Source: Paracoccaceae bacterium (GTDB lineage: Bacteria; Pseudomonadota; Alphaproteobacteria; Rhodobacterales; Rhodobacteraceae). Taken from it: 14,132 nt of DNA. The stretch spans positions 1 to 14,132 of the forward strand of contig JALXER010000277.1 in NCBI GenBank assembly GCA_027069385.1. The letters are read 5' to 3'. The first letter of the stretch is position 1; every line of letters starts with the position of its first letter. This document shows positions 1 through 5,885 of this stretch, in pieces. The position numbers and the translations under genes are program-made. The notes under the pieces were generated by a model. It was not told the DNA's origin, did no database searches, and saw nothing but the letters and a program-made list of their open reading frames with translations.

Positions 1-1
1 A

Positions 2-160
2 AGCTTCCACCCGGGCGAAGTCAGCGTTGGCACCATGGCCAAAGCAACCCGTGACGAGGTGCTGGCCCTGTTCCCCGAACTGGAAACCAATGCCGCAGCC
101 TATGGCCCCGCGGCACGCCACACCCTGAAAGCCCACGAAGTGGCGCTGATGAACGGCTAA
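2..160 (+). CDS. Hint-domain protein, C-terminal fragment (cut by window edge)
   Basis: Only the last 52 residues and the TAA stop are inside the window; the reading frame starts at base 2. The translated fragment is identical to residues 323-374 of the complete Hint protein at 553-1677: the single base difference (125, C here versus T at 1642) is a silent Leu change. In Hint_2 proteins this stretch follows the last conserved Hint block (the SFHPGE segment) and ends in an alpha-helical tail. The fragment therefore belongs to a paralogue lying directly upstream in tandem. Its N-terminal part is not visible, so its surface or secretion domain is unknown. Identity as a Hint paralogue rests on the identical C-terminus alone. 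Confidence 0.85.
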   Translation, partial: SFHPGEVSVGTMAKATRDEVLALFPELETNAAAYGPAARHTLKAHEVALMNG

Positions 161-183
161 ACCAGCCAGTCAAACCGATAAAC

Positions 184-214
184 AGGGCGCGCGGGCAACC
201 GTGCGCCCTTGTTC
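184..214 (+). terminator. Rho-independent terminator of the upstream Hint gene
   Basis: An 11-bp stem (184-194 with 199-209, one G-U pair) closes on a GCAA tetraloop (195-198) of the GNRA type. A modest T-rich tail TGTTCGTT follows. It lies 23 bases after the stop codon at 158-160, where an intrinsic terminator is expected. Confidence 0.75.
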
Positions 215-242
215 GTTGCGCCCCGAAGCGGGGGGGCGGAGT

Positions 243-260
243 GGCAGGCTGAAGCCCGCC
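243..260. repeat. Intergenic palindromic repeat unit, degenerate copy
   Basis: GGCAGGC-TGAA-GCCCGCC followed by CTAC. It is the degenerate counterpart of the perfect unit at 1752-1769, with one mismatched base in the left arm (A246). Both copies lie just after a Hint-gene terminator. Hairpins of this sequence type are, as far as I recall, frequent between genes in Rhodobacterales. Confidence 0.6.
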
Positions 261-264
261 CTAC

Positions 265-552
265 AGGCCCACTCTACGGGGCAGGCACGTTAGCGGGCAA
301 CCGATTCGGATTCATCTGCCCATGCGCAACCATACCGATTAATTGCCGGGAAAATCACACCATTAATGTCCTGGGTTTTTAGGATTTTGTCATATTTGCG
401 ACACATTTATCCTTCATGTCAGGTTATTAACCCTAAAAGCGCGTCGCGATTTGACAGGGCTTGCCAAATTACATAACTAGGGCGACGGAATAACGATAAC
501 ATAAGCATCAGGACCAATTACGGGTTTGTGCTATTAACCAGGAGTGACAATT
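265..552. other. Gene-free upstream region of the Hint gene
   Basis: No plausible coding sequence is seen. The left part is GC-rich remainder of the repeat spacer. From about 330 the sequence becomes clearly AT-rich, as expected of a promoter region. It contains the interrupted palindrome GGTTA-T-TAACC at 422-432, whose octamer TATTAACC recurs at 532-539 immediately before the ribosome binding site. The likely promoter is at 451-477. Confidence 0.6.
451..477 (+). promoter_or_regulatory. Probable sigma-70-type promoter of the Hint gene
   Basis: A perfect TTGACA -35 box (451-456) is followed after 15 bases by CATAAC (472-477), which matches 4 of 6 positions of TATAAT. The spacing is shorter than the ideal 17. 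It lies about 75 bases before the start codon, in the AT-rich part of the gap. The -35 box is strong; the -10 assignment is tentative. Confidence 0.4.
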
Positions 553-1677
553 ATGAGCGACTACACCCTTGATTGGGACACCACATCAGCTGACGGCGTA
601 ACGACGCTTTCCGACGGCAGCGGCGGGACCATGGACGTTTCGGTTTCGACCCCGGCGGGGGGCACCGGTGCTGGTGAAGAATGGAACCACGGCACCTGGA
701 TCGGCGATGGCGACGGTGAATTGATCGCAAGCCATGTGGATGACCCCACCTCGACCTATATCAAATTCGATGGCGAAGTATCCGACGTGACGTTCGAACT
801 CTACGATGTGGACGCGGGCATCAACTGGGATGACAGCGTGACCGTTTACGCGATCGATGCACATGGCAACTACGTTCCGGTTTCCTTCTCGGACCTCGGG
901 GCCTATCACACCACCAGCCCTTCGGGCGATGGCGGCTATACCGTTGATGCAAGCGGCCATGATAATCCTGGCGTCGAAGGTTCCGGCGCACCGGATTCGG
1001 TTACGGTCAATATTGCCGGTCCGATCTCCGGCTTGATCATTACCTATGACAATGGCGAAAGCTATGGCACCTCGGGCGTGGTCGGCATTGGCCCGATCGG
1101 GTTCAACGAGGCTCCGGCCCCCTGTTTTGTTCGCGGCACCATGATCGAAACCAAACATGGTGAAATTGCAGTTGAAGATCTGGTCGAGGGCGACCTGATC
1201 CGCACCGCGGATAACGGGTTTCAGCCGTTGCGCTGGGTTGGCTCTACCACGGTTTCGGCCAAGGGCAAGATGGCTCCGGTTCTGATCAAGAAAGGCGCGC
1301 TGGGCAATTCGCGCGACCTGATGGTTTCGCCTGCGCACCGGGTTGTGCTGCAGGGCTGGCAGACCGAATTGCTGTTTGGCAATGACGAAATGATGGCTCC
1401 GGCCGGTGCGCTGGTCAATGACCGCACCATTACCGTTCAGCGCAGCGATAAGGTTGAATATTTCCACCTTATGTTCGACAAGCACGAGATCATTTTCTCG
1501 GATGGCGCGGCAACCGAAAGCTTCCACCCGGGCGAAGTCAGCGTTGGCACCATGGCCAAAGCAACCCGTGACGAGGTGCTGGCCCTGTTCCCCGAACTGG
1601 AAACCAATGCCGCAGCCTATGGCCCCGCGGCACGCCACACCTTGAAAGCCCACGAAGTGGCGCTGATGAACGGCTAA
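553..1677 (+). CDS. Hint_2-domain protein, probable exported or surface protein
   Basis: The product has 374 residues. ATG 553 is chosen because AGGAG (540-544) lies 8 bases before it; the in-frame GTG at 544 overlaps that site and cannot use it. Residues 1 to about 185 are acidic, Gly/Ser/Thr/Asp-rich and beta-like, without a classical signal peptide. From Cys191 (CFVRGT) the chain is a Hint domain of the Hint_2 type: conserved block GEIAVEDLVEGD, then SPAHRVV with His262, then YFHLMFDKHEI from about residue 303 and ESFHPGE. There is no terminal His-Asn plus nucleophile pair of splicing inteins, so protein splicing is not expected; self-cleavage after the N-terminal domain is the general idea for Hint modules, but is inference here. 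Many Rhodobacteraceae carry several such proteins, often thought to leave by type I secretion. It is tandem with the copy ending at 160. The substrate or partner is unknown. Confidence 0.85.
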   Translation: MSDYTLDWDTTSADGVTTLSDGSGGTMDVSVSTPAGGTGAGEEWNHGTWIGDGDGELIASHVDDPTSTYIKFDGEVSDVTFELYDVDAGINWDDSVTVYAIDAHGNYVPVSFSDLGAYHTTSPSGDGGYTVDASGHDNPGVEGSGAPDSVTVNIAGPISGLIITYDNGESYGTSGVVGIGPIGFNEAPAPCFVRGTMIETKHGEIAVEDLVEGDLIRTADNGFQPLRWVGSTTVSAKGKMAPVLIKKGALGNSRDLMVSPAHRVVLQGWQTELLFGNDEMMAPAGALVNDRTITVQRSDKVEYFHLMFDKHEIIFSDGAATESFHPGEVSVGTMAKATRDEVLALFPELETNAAAYGPAARHTLKAHEVALMNG

Positions 1678-1736
1678 ACCAGCCAGTCAAACCGATAAAC
1701 AGGGCGCGCGGGCAACCGTGCGCCCTTGTTCGTTGC
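1518..1736 (+). repeat. Direct repeat, copy 2 (3' end of Hint gene plus terminator)
   Basis: Partner of 1-219, with 218 of 219 bases identical. Both copies begin with AAGCTT. They diverge from 1737, although the downstream spacers still share a GGCGGGC-type hairpin. Confidence 0.95.
1701..1731 (+). terminator. Rho-independent terminator of the Hint gene
   Basis: Same structure as at 184-214: stem 1701-1711 with 1716-1726, GCAA tetraloop 1712-1715, T-rich tail after it, 23 bases downstream of the stop codon. Identical sequence in both copies supports real use after each Hint gene. Confidence 0.75.
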
Positions 1737-1751
1737 ACCCCGAGACGGGGT

Positions 1752-1769
1752 GGCGGGCTGAAGCCCGCC
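1752..1769. repeat. Intergenic palindromic repeat unit, perfect copy
   Basis: GGCGGGC-TGAA-GCCCGCC followed by CTAC; a perfect 7-bp stem with a TGAA loop. It matches the degenerate unit at 243-260 and belongs to the REP-like hairpins I associate with Rhodobacterales intergenic DNA. Confidence 0.65.
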
Positions 1770-1807
1770 CTACGCCTGTCCGGTATCTTCATTCTTCTAT
1801 AAATACT

Positions 1808-1945
1808 CTCAGGGGGGAATTGCCCGTTTACGGGCAAGGGGGGATGAAATCCCCCGCGCCGAGCCGAAGGCGAGGCGCCCGGCCCAATCGGAAGTCGTGT
1901 TTGCGCAAGCAAACGCGACTGGAGTGCGGGAGTGCTCCGATTCGG
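1808..1945. repeat. Intergenic hairpin array 1 (between Hint gene and rluB)
   Basis: Consecutive hairpins, left to right: TTGCCCGT-TT-ACGGGCAA (1820-1837); GGGGGAT-GAA-ATCCCCC (1839-1855); a 12-bp stem with GCAA tetraloop (1893-1904 with 1909-1920, one G-U pair); and GGAGTGC-GGGA-GTGCTCC (1921-1938, two wobble pairs). It shares landmarks in the same order with the array at 11876-12075: CTCAGGGGGG (1808-1817), GCCCGGCCCAATCGG (1877-1891), a TTTGC/GCAAA hairpin and CGGGAG (1927-1932). It lies between convergent genes and reaches almost to the rluB stop codon. The rest of the 270-base gap shows no gene. Confidence 0.65.
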
Positions 1946-1948
1946 GGG

Positions 1949-2791
1949 TCAGGTTTTGGAACCGCGCCGTTTTCCCCGAAGCGAAACACCGGGGCTGGCG
2001 GCAGCGGGGCGGTGTTTACGGGAGCTCACCTTGCTTTGCGCCGGTTTCGGGGTCGGGGTGCGCTCAATACCCAGCTGGTCGCGCAGGATCTTGGGGCGGA
2101 TCTCTTCTACCGCGCCGCGTTCCAGATCACCCAGTTGAAATGGTCCGTAAGAAATGCGGATCAGCCGGTTGACCCGCAGGCCGACCTCTTCCAACGCCCG
2201 CCTAATCTCGCGGTTCTTGCCTTCGCGCAGCCCGATGGTCAGCCAGACATTGGCCCCTTGCTGTTTATCCAGACTGACATTCATCGGCTGAAACCGTTCG
2301 CCATCCAGAACCATGCCGCGCCGCAGCGGTGCCAGCCGGTCATCGCTGGCAACCCCGTTGGCTCGCACGCGGTATTTACGCACCCAGCCGGTCGAGGGCA
2401 GTTCCAGCCGCCGTTTCAGGTCGCCGTCATTGGTCAGCAACAGCAGCCCTTCGGAATTCAGGTCGAGTCGCCCCACGGTCATCACGCGCGGCAGTTCGGG
2501 GGGCAGCCGGTCAAAGATCGTCGCCCTGCCCTTTTCGTCGCTATTGGTACTGACCAGCCCCGCCGGTTTGTGATAGCGCCACATGCGCACCGGCTGCGCC
2601 ACGGCCACGGGGTGATTGTCGACCAGAATTTCGTCTTTATCGGTCACGTTCAGCGCCGGACTGTCGAGCAACCTGCCGTTTACGCTGACCCGTCCGGCCG
2701 CGATCATCCGCTCAACCTCGCGGCGCGACGCCACACCGGCGCGCGCCAGTTTCTTGGCGATCCGCTCGCCGCTATATTCTTTTTTGTCCAT
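1949..2791 (-). CDS. rluB: 23S rRNA pseudouridine synthase, RluB type
   Basis: Isomerises a specific uridine of 23S rRNA (U2605 in E. coli numbering, by family) to pseudouridine during large-subunit assembly. The product has 280 residues. An S4 RNA-binding domain at about residues 8-55 (ERIAKKLARAGVASRREVER) precedes the RsuA/RluB/E/F catalytic domain. The conserved GRLDLNSEGLLLLTNDG stretch carries catalytic Asp110, and EGKNREIRR is at 190-198. A basic Lys/Arg/Ser/Pro tail from about residue 245 is common in alphaproteobacterial members. The start is uncertain: ATG 2791 (MDKKEY) fits family N-termini, while ATG 2803 or further upstream is possible; no strong ribosome binding site is seen for either. 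It is divergent from tadA (63-base gap). RluB rather than RluE/F is inferred from length and the S4 domain. Confidence 0.88.
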   Translation of the reverse strand: MDKKEYSGERIAKKLARAGVASRREVERMIAAGRVSVNGRLLDSPALNVTDKDEILVDNHPVAVAQPVRMWRYHKPAGLVSTNSDEKGRATIFDRLPPELPRVMTVGRLDLNSEGLLLLTNDGDLKRRLELPSTGWVRKYRVRANGVASDDRLAPLRRGMVLDGERFQPMNVSLDKQQGANVWLTIGLREGKNREIRRALEEVGLRVNRLIRISYGPFQLGDLERGAVEEIRPKILRDQLGIERTPTPKPAQSKVSSRKHRPAAASPGVSLRGKRRGSKT

Positions 2792-2820
2792 GATGAGGGG
2801 CATAAAGCAACACGGACGAC

Positions 2821-2848
2821 TTGCAAAGCCGCGAATTGTCCGTATCAC
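2821..2848 (+). promoter_or_regulatory. Possible tadA promoter in the rluB-tadA divergent gap
   Basis: TTGCAA (2821-2826), 16-base spacer, TATCAC (2843-2848); 4 of 6 matches each to TTGACA and TATAAT. Initiation 6-7 bases after the -10 box would fall at or next to the tadA ATG (2855), implying a leaderless or nearly leaderless message. TTGCAA is its own reverse complement, so it could also serve as a -35 element towards rluB. Weak consensus evidence only. Confidence 0.3.
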
Positions 2849-2854
2849 AGGGGA

Positions 2855-3307
2855 ATGGCTGAATTTACCTCATATATGGCGATTGCCCTGCAAGAGGCAG
2901 AAGCGGCGGCCGCGCGGGGCGAGGTTCCGGTCGGGGCTGTTCTGGTTGATCCGCGTGGCAATATTCTGGCCCGAAATGGCAACCGCACCCGCGAACAGGC
3001 GGACCCGTCGGCCCATGCGGAAATGCTGGTGATCCGCAGCGCCTGCGCCGCCCTGCAAAGCGAACGCTTGAACGATTGCGACCTGTATGTCACCCTTGAA
3101 CCCTGTCCGGCCTGCGCCGCCACCATCGGCGCCGCGCGGATTGCCCGGCTATACTACGGCGCCGCAGACCCGAAATCGGGCGGGATAGAGCAAGGCCCGC
3201 GCATTTTCAGCCATCCGCAATGCCACCACCACCCCGAGGTCTATGGCGGCATCGACGAGGCCCGCTCGGCCGCGCTGCTACGCAACTTTTTCGCCACGCT
3301 CCGCTAA
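2855..3307 (+). CDS. tadA: tRNA-specific adenosine-34 deaminase
   Basis: Converts A34 to inosine at the wobble position of tRNA-Arg(ACG), an essential step for reading CGN codons. The product has 150 residues, slightly shorter than E. coli TadA. The zinc cytidine/deoxycytidylate-deaminase fold is clear: HAE with zinc ligand His54 and proton-shuttle Glu56, and PCPAC with zinc ligands Cys84 and Cys87. These are followed by the TadA-typical segment IGAARIARLYYGAADPKSGG. ATG 2855 gives the usual short N-terminus. The purine-rich AGGGG (2849-2853) is only one base from the start, too close for a normal ribosome binding site; an alternative in-frame ATG at 2876 would remove part of the first helix. 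Its stop overlaps that of the convergent hydrolase gene by four bases (CTAA, 3304-3307). Confidence 0.93.
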   Translation: MAEFTSYMAIALQEAEAAAARGEVPVGAVLVDPRGNILARNGNRTREQADPSAHAEMLVIRSACAALQSERLNDCDLYVTLEPCPACAATIGAARIARLYYGAADPKSGGIEQGPRIFSHPQCHHHPEVYGGIDEARSAALLRNFFATLR

Positions 3308-3996
3308 AGCACAATCGCCTGCATCACCTCGGGTTCAATCACATCGACGCCGGGCAGCGCGGCGCTCAATGCGCTTGCATCCTGCGCCAACAACGAAAAG
3401 GTGCGATAGTGGCACGGGATTACCGTCTTGAAGTCAAAGAACTTTTTCGCCGCATAGCCCGCGCGCTTCATGTCCATGGTGAAATGCCCGCCTGCCGACA
3501 GAATGCCGATCTCGGGCGCGTGCAGATCCTGCATCACCGCCATATCGGCCATCACATCCGTGTCGCCGCTAAAGTAGATGGTGCGCCCGTCATGGGCAAT
3601 CATATACCCGGCCTCGCTGCCCACATAGACCGGCACATCGTTTTCCATCACCGACGAGCTGTGCACCGCGTTAACCAGCGTGACCGCCACATTGCCAAGC
3701 GCCACGGTGCCGCCCTTGTTGAACCCGAGCGTCTGCACCCCGTGCTTGCCTTCCCACCAGTTCATCAGGTCGTAAATCCCCACAATCGGGATATCCAGTT
3801 CGGCGGCAATCGCCAGCGCATCGCCGGAATGGTCACCGTGGCCGTGGCTGACCAGAATGTGGGTCGCGCCGTCAATCGCTTTGGCCCGCGCCGATTGGGG
3901 AAACATCGGGTTGCCGGTCATCCACGGATCGACCAACAGCACCTGATCGCCGATTTCTATACGAAACCCCGAATGCCCCAGCCATATGATATTCAT
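3304..3996 (-). CDS. UPF0173-type metal-dependent hydrolase (metallo-beta-lactamase fold)
   Basis: The product has 230 residues, the normal length for the UPF0173/COG2220 family of UlaG-like proteins. Metal ligands are visible: HGHGDH with His51, His53, Asp55 and His56; a downstream His112; GDT with Asp145; GGHFTMD with His171; and PCHY with His196. The chain opens directly with the first beta strand (MNIIWLGHSGF), so it is cytoplasmic. The start is well supported: AGGAGG (complement of 4002-4007) lies five bases before ATG 3996. It converges with tadA with overlapping stops and diverges from gatC across a 94-base gap. The physiological substrate is not established for the family, so only hydrolase chemistry on a two-metal centre is claimed. 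Confidence 0.88.
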   Translation of the reverse strand: MNIIWLGHSGFRIEIGDQVLLVDPWMTGNPMFPQSARAKAIDGATHILVSHGHGDHSGDALAIAAELDIPIVGIYDLMNWWEGKHGVQTLGFNKGGTVALGNVAVTLVNAVHSSSVMENDVPVYVGSEAGYMIAHDGRTIYFSGDTDVMADMAVMQDLHAPEIGILSAGGHFTMDMKRAGYAAKKFFDFKTVIPCHYRTFSLLAQDASALSAALPGVDVIEPEVMQAIVL

Positions 3997-4090
3997 TTCG
4001 CCCTCCTGACAGGTTAGAATGTTACAAACGCTTGCGCCTTATGGTCGGTGGCGCTAAACCTTCGCCAAACAGAACCATCAGGATGCTCTC

Positions 4091-4378
4091 ATGTCAATTG
4101 ACAAAGAAACCGCGCGCAGGGTTGCGCATTTGGCCCGGATAGAGGTCGCCGAGGCGGTGCTTGCCCCGCTGGCACAGGAACTTTCCAACATTCTGGACTT
4201 TATGGAACAGCTGAACGAGGTCGATATCGACGGGGTAGAGCCGATGACCTCGGTTACGCCGATGGCCCTGCCGATGCGCAAGGACGAAATTACCGACGGG
4301 GGCTATCCCGAACGGGTACTGGCCAATGCTCCGGAATCGCGCGAGGGGTTCTTTGCGGTTCCCAAAGTGGTGGAGTAG
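4091..4378 (+). CDS. gatC: Asp-tRNA(Asn)/Glu-tRNA(Gln) amidotransferase subunit C
   Basis: Small scaffold subunit of the GatCAB amidotransferase, which makes Gln-tRNA(Gln) and/or Asn-tRNA(Asn) from misacylated precursors; GatC wraps around GatA and bridges it to GatB. The product has 95 residues, normal length. Typical features are the N-terminal VAHLARIEV segment, the helix ELSNILDFMEQLNEVDIDGV, the family-typical VEPMTSV, and the C-terminal ending REGFFAVPKVVE. AGGA (4080-4083) lies seven bases before ATG 4091. It is followed three bases later by gatA, so the two are co-transcribed and probably translationally coupled. gatB is not in the window. Confidence 0.95.
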   Translation: MSIDKETARRVAHLARIEVAEAVLAPLAQELSNILDFMEQLNEVDIDGVEPMTSVTPMALPMRKDEITDGGYPERVLANAPESREGFFAVPKVVE

Positions 4379-4381
4379 ACC

Positions 4382-5869
4382 ATGACAGAACTTTCAAAAC
4401 TGACGATTTCCGCTGCGCGTGACGGGTTGCGCAAAGGGGAATTTACCGCGGTCGACCTGACCACCGATTGCCTGAGCGCCATAGATGACGCGGGCAAGCT
4501 GAACGCCTTTATCGCCCATACGCCCGATCAAGCCCGTGCGCAGGCCAAAGCGGCGGATGCACGGATTGCGGCGGGCGATGCGCCCGATATGTGCGGCATC
4601 CCGTTGGGGATCAAAGACCTGTTTTGCACCAAAGGCGTGCAGTCGCAGGCCGCCAGCAACATTCTGGAAGGGTTCAAACCCGAATATGAAAGCACCACCA
4701 CCAGCCAGCTTTGGGATGCGGGCGCGGTGATGCTGGGCAAGCTGAACATGGACGAATTCGCCATGGGCAGCTCTAACGAAACATCGGCCTATGGTCCGGT
4801 GGTCAACCCGTGGAAGGCAAATGATGATGATCGGGAGCTGACTCCGGGCGGGTCTTCGGGCGGCTCGGCGGCGGCGGTGGCGGCCGACCTGTGTCTGGCG
4901 GCGACGGGCACCGATACCGGCGGTTCTATTCGCCAACCTGCCGCCTTTACCGGCATTGTCGGGGTGAAACCGACCTATGGTCGCGTGTCGCGCTGGGGGA
5001 TTGTGGCTTTTGCCTCGTCGCTGGATCAGGCGGGGCCGATGGTGAAATCGGTGCGGGACGGGGCGATTATGCTAACGGCCATGGCCGGGCACGACCCCAA
5101 GGACAGCACCAGTGCCAACATGCCGGTGCCCGATTTCGAAGCAGCCCTGACCGGCGACCTGCGCGGCAAGAAAATCGGCCTGCCGCGCGAATACCGCATG
5201 GACGGCATGCCCGCCGAAATCGAAACCCTGTGGCATCAGGGTGCCGAAATGTTGCGCGATGCGGGGGCCGAGATCGTCGATATTTCCCTGCCCCACACCA
5301 AATACGCCCTGCCCGCCTATTATGTGATTGCGCCCGCCGAGGCATCCTCGAACCTTGCCCGCTATGACGGGGTGAAATACGGCCACCGCGCCAAAATCGC
5401 GCCGGGCGAGGGTATTACCGAGATGTACGAACGCACCCGCGCCGAGGGCTTTGGCCACGAGGTGCAGCGCCGGATCATGATCGGTGCCTATGTGCTGTCG
5501 GCGGGTTTTTACGATGCCTATTACATTCGCGCCCAGAAAGTGCGCACCCTGATCCGGCAGGATTTCGAAAAGGCCTTTGCCAGCGGCATCGACTCTATCC
5601 TGACACCGGCCACGCCGTCGGCGGCGTTCGGGCTTGGCGAAATGGCCGATGCGGACCCGATCAAAATGTACCTGAACGACGTGTTTACCGTAACCGTCAA
5701 CCTTGCGGGCCTGCCCGGCGTATCGGTGCCCGCCGGGCTGGACGGCAAAGGTTTGCCGCTCGGGTTACAATTGATTGGCCAACCATGGGGCGAAGCTGAT
5801 ATGCTCAATACCGCACATGTGTTGGAACAGGCCGCAGGGTTTAACGGCCACGCGGCAAGGTGGTGGTAA
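4382..5869 (+). CDS. gatA: Asp-tRNA(Asn)/Glu-tRNA(Gln) amidotransferase subunit A
   Basis: Glutaminase subunit: hydrolyses glutamine and passes ammonia through the complex to GatB, which amidates Glu-tRNA(Gln) or Asp-tRNA(Asn). The product has 495 residues, full length for GatA. The amidase-signature Ser-cisSer-Lys triad is present: Lys78 in GIPLGIKDLF, cis-Ser158 in the PGGSSGGSA loop (156-163), and nucleophile Ser182 in GTDTGGSIRQPA. The remaining core (GIVGVKPTYGRVSRWG and the C-terminal LAGLPGVSVPAG and GLPLGLQLIG) is intact. A GGAG (4372-4375) inside the gatC 3' end serves as ribosome binding site. It is cotranscribed with gatC, and the lipoprotein gene starts 16 bases after its stop. 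Confidence 0.97.
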   Translation: MTELSKLTISAARDGLRKGEFTAVDLTTDCLSAIDDAGKLNAFIAHTPDQARAQAKAADARIAAGDAPDMCGIPLGIKDLFCTKGVQSQAASNILEGFKPEYESTTTSQLWDAGAVMLGKLNMDEFAMGSSNETSAYGPVVNPWKANDDDRELTPGGSSGGSAAAVAADLCLAATGTDTGGSIRQPAAFTGIVGVKPTYGRVSRWGIVAFASSLDQAGPMVKSVRDGAIMLTAMAGHDPKDSTSANMPVPDFEAALTGDLRGKKIGLPREYRMDGMPAEIETLWHQGAEMLRDAGAEIVDISLPHTKYALPAYYVIAPAEASSNLARYDGVKYGHRAKIAPGEGITEMYERTRAEGFGHEVQRRIMIGAYVLSAGFYDAYYIRAQKVRTLIRQDFEKAFASGIDSILTPATPSAAFGLGEMADADPIKMYLNDVFTVTVNLAGLPGVSVPAGLDGKGLPLGLQLIGQPWGEADMLNTAHVLEQAAGFNGHAARWW

Positions 5870-5885
5870 ACAGGAGAGTTTGGTC

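Larger units (their letters stand above)
1..219 (+). repeat. Direct repeat, copy 1 (3' end of Hint gene plus terminator)
   Basis: Bases 1-219 match 1518-1736 at a constant offset of 1517 with one mismatch (125/1642). The repeat covers the last 52 codons, the stop, the short 3' spacer and the terminator hairpin, then diverges from base 220. The left limit is unknown because the window begins inside it. Confidence 0.95.

Noticed and set aside
544..552. GTG 544 as start of the Hint gene
   Set aside because: It overlaps the AGGAG site, which is correctly spaced for ATG 553.
586..1653. Long minus-strand open frame opposite the Hint gene
   Set aside because: It is a frame shadow of a GC-rich gene; no start signal and no recognisable protein.
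1123..1677. Hint region as a protein-splicing intein
   Set aside because: There is no C-terminal His-Asn followed by Cys/Ser/Thr and no split host protein; it fits the non-splicing Hint_2 type.
1718..3307. A 529-codon open frame on the plus strand ending with TadA
   Set aside because: Only the last 150 codons are TadA; the rest runs antisense through rluB and a hairpin array and has no family resemblance. tadA starts at 2855.
3220..4017. Plus-strand open frame opposite the UPF0173 gene
   Set aside because: It lies antisense to a gene with complete metal-binding motifs and a strong ribosome binding site; its His/Arg-rich composition is typical of antisense translation.
4021..4090. TTGCGC-17-TAAACC as a gatC promoter
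   Set aside because: Both boxes match too poorly (about half) to distinguish from chance.
5775..5885. Longer N-terminus for the lipoprotein starting inside gatA
   Set aside because: It would bury the lipoprotein signal peptide; ATG 5886 has its own ribosome binding site and places Cys19 correctly.
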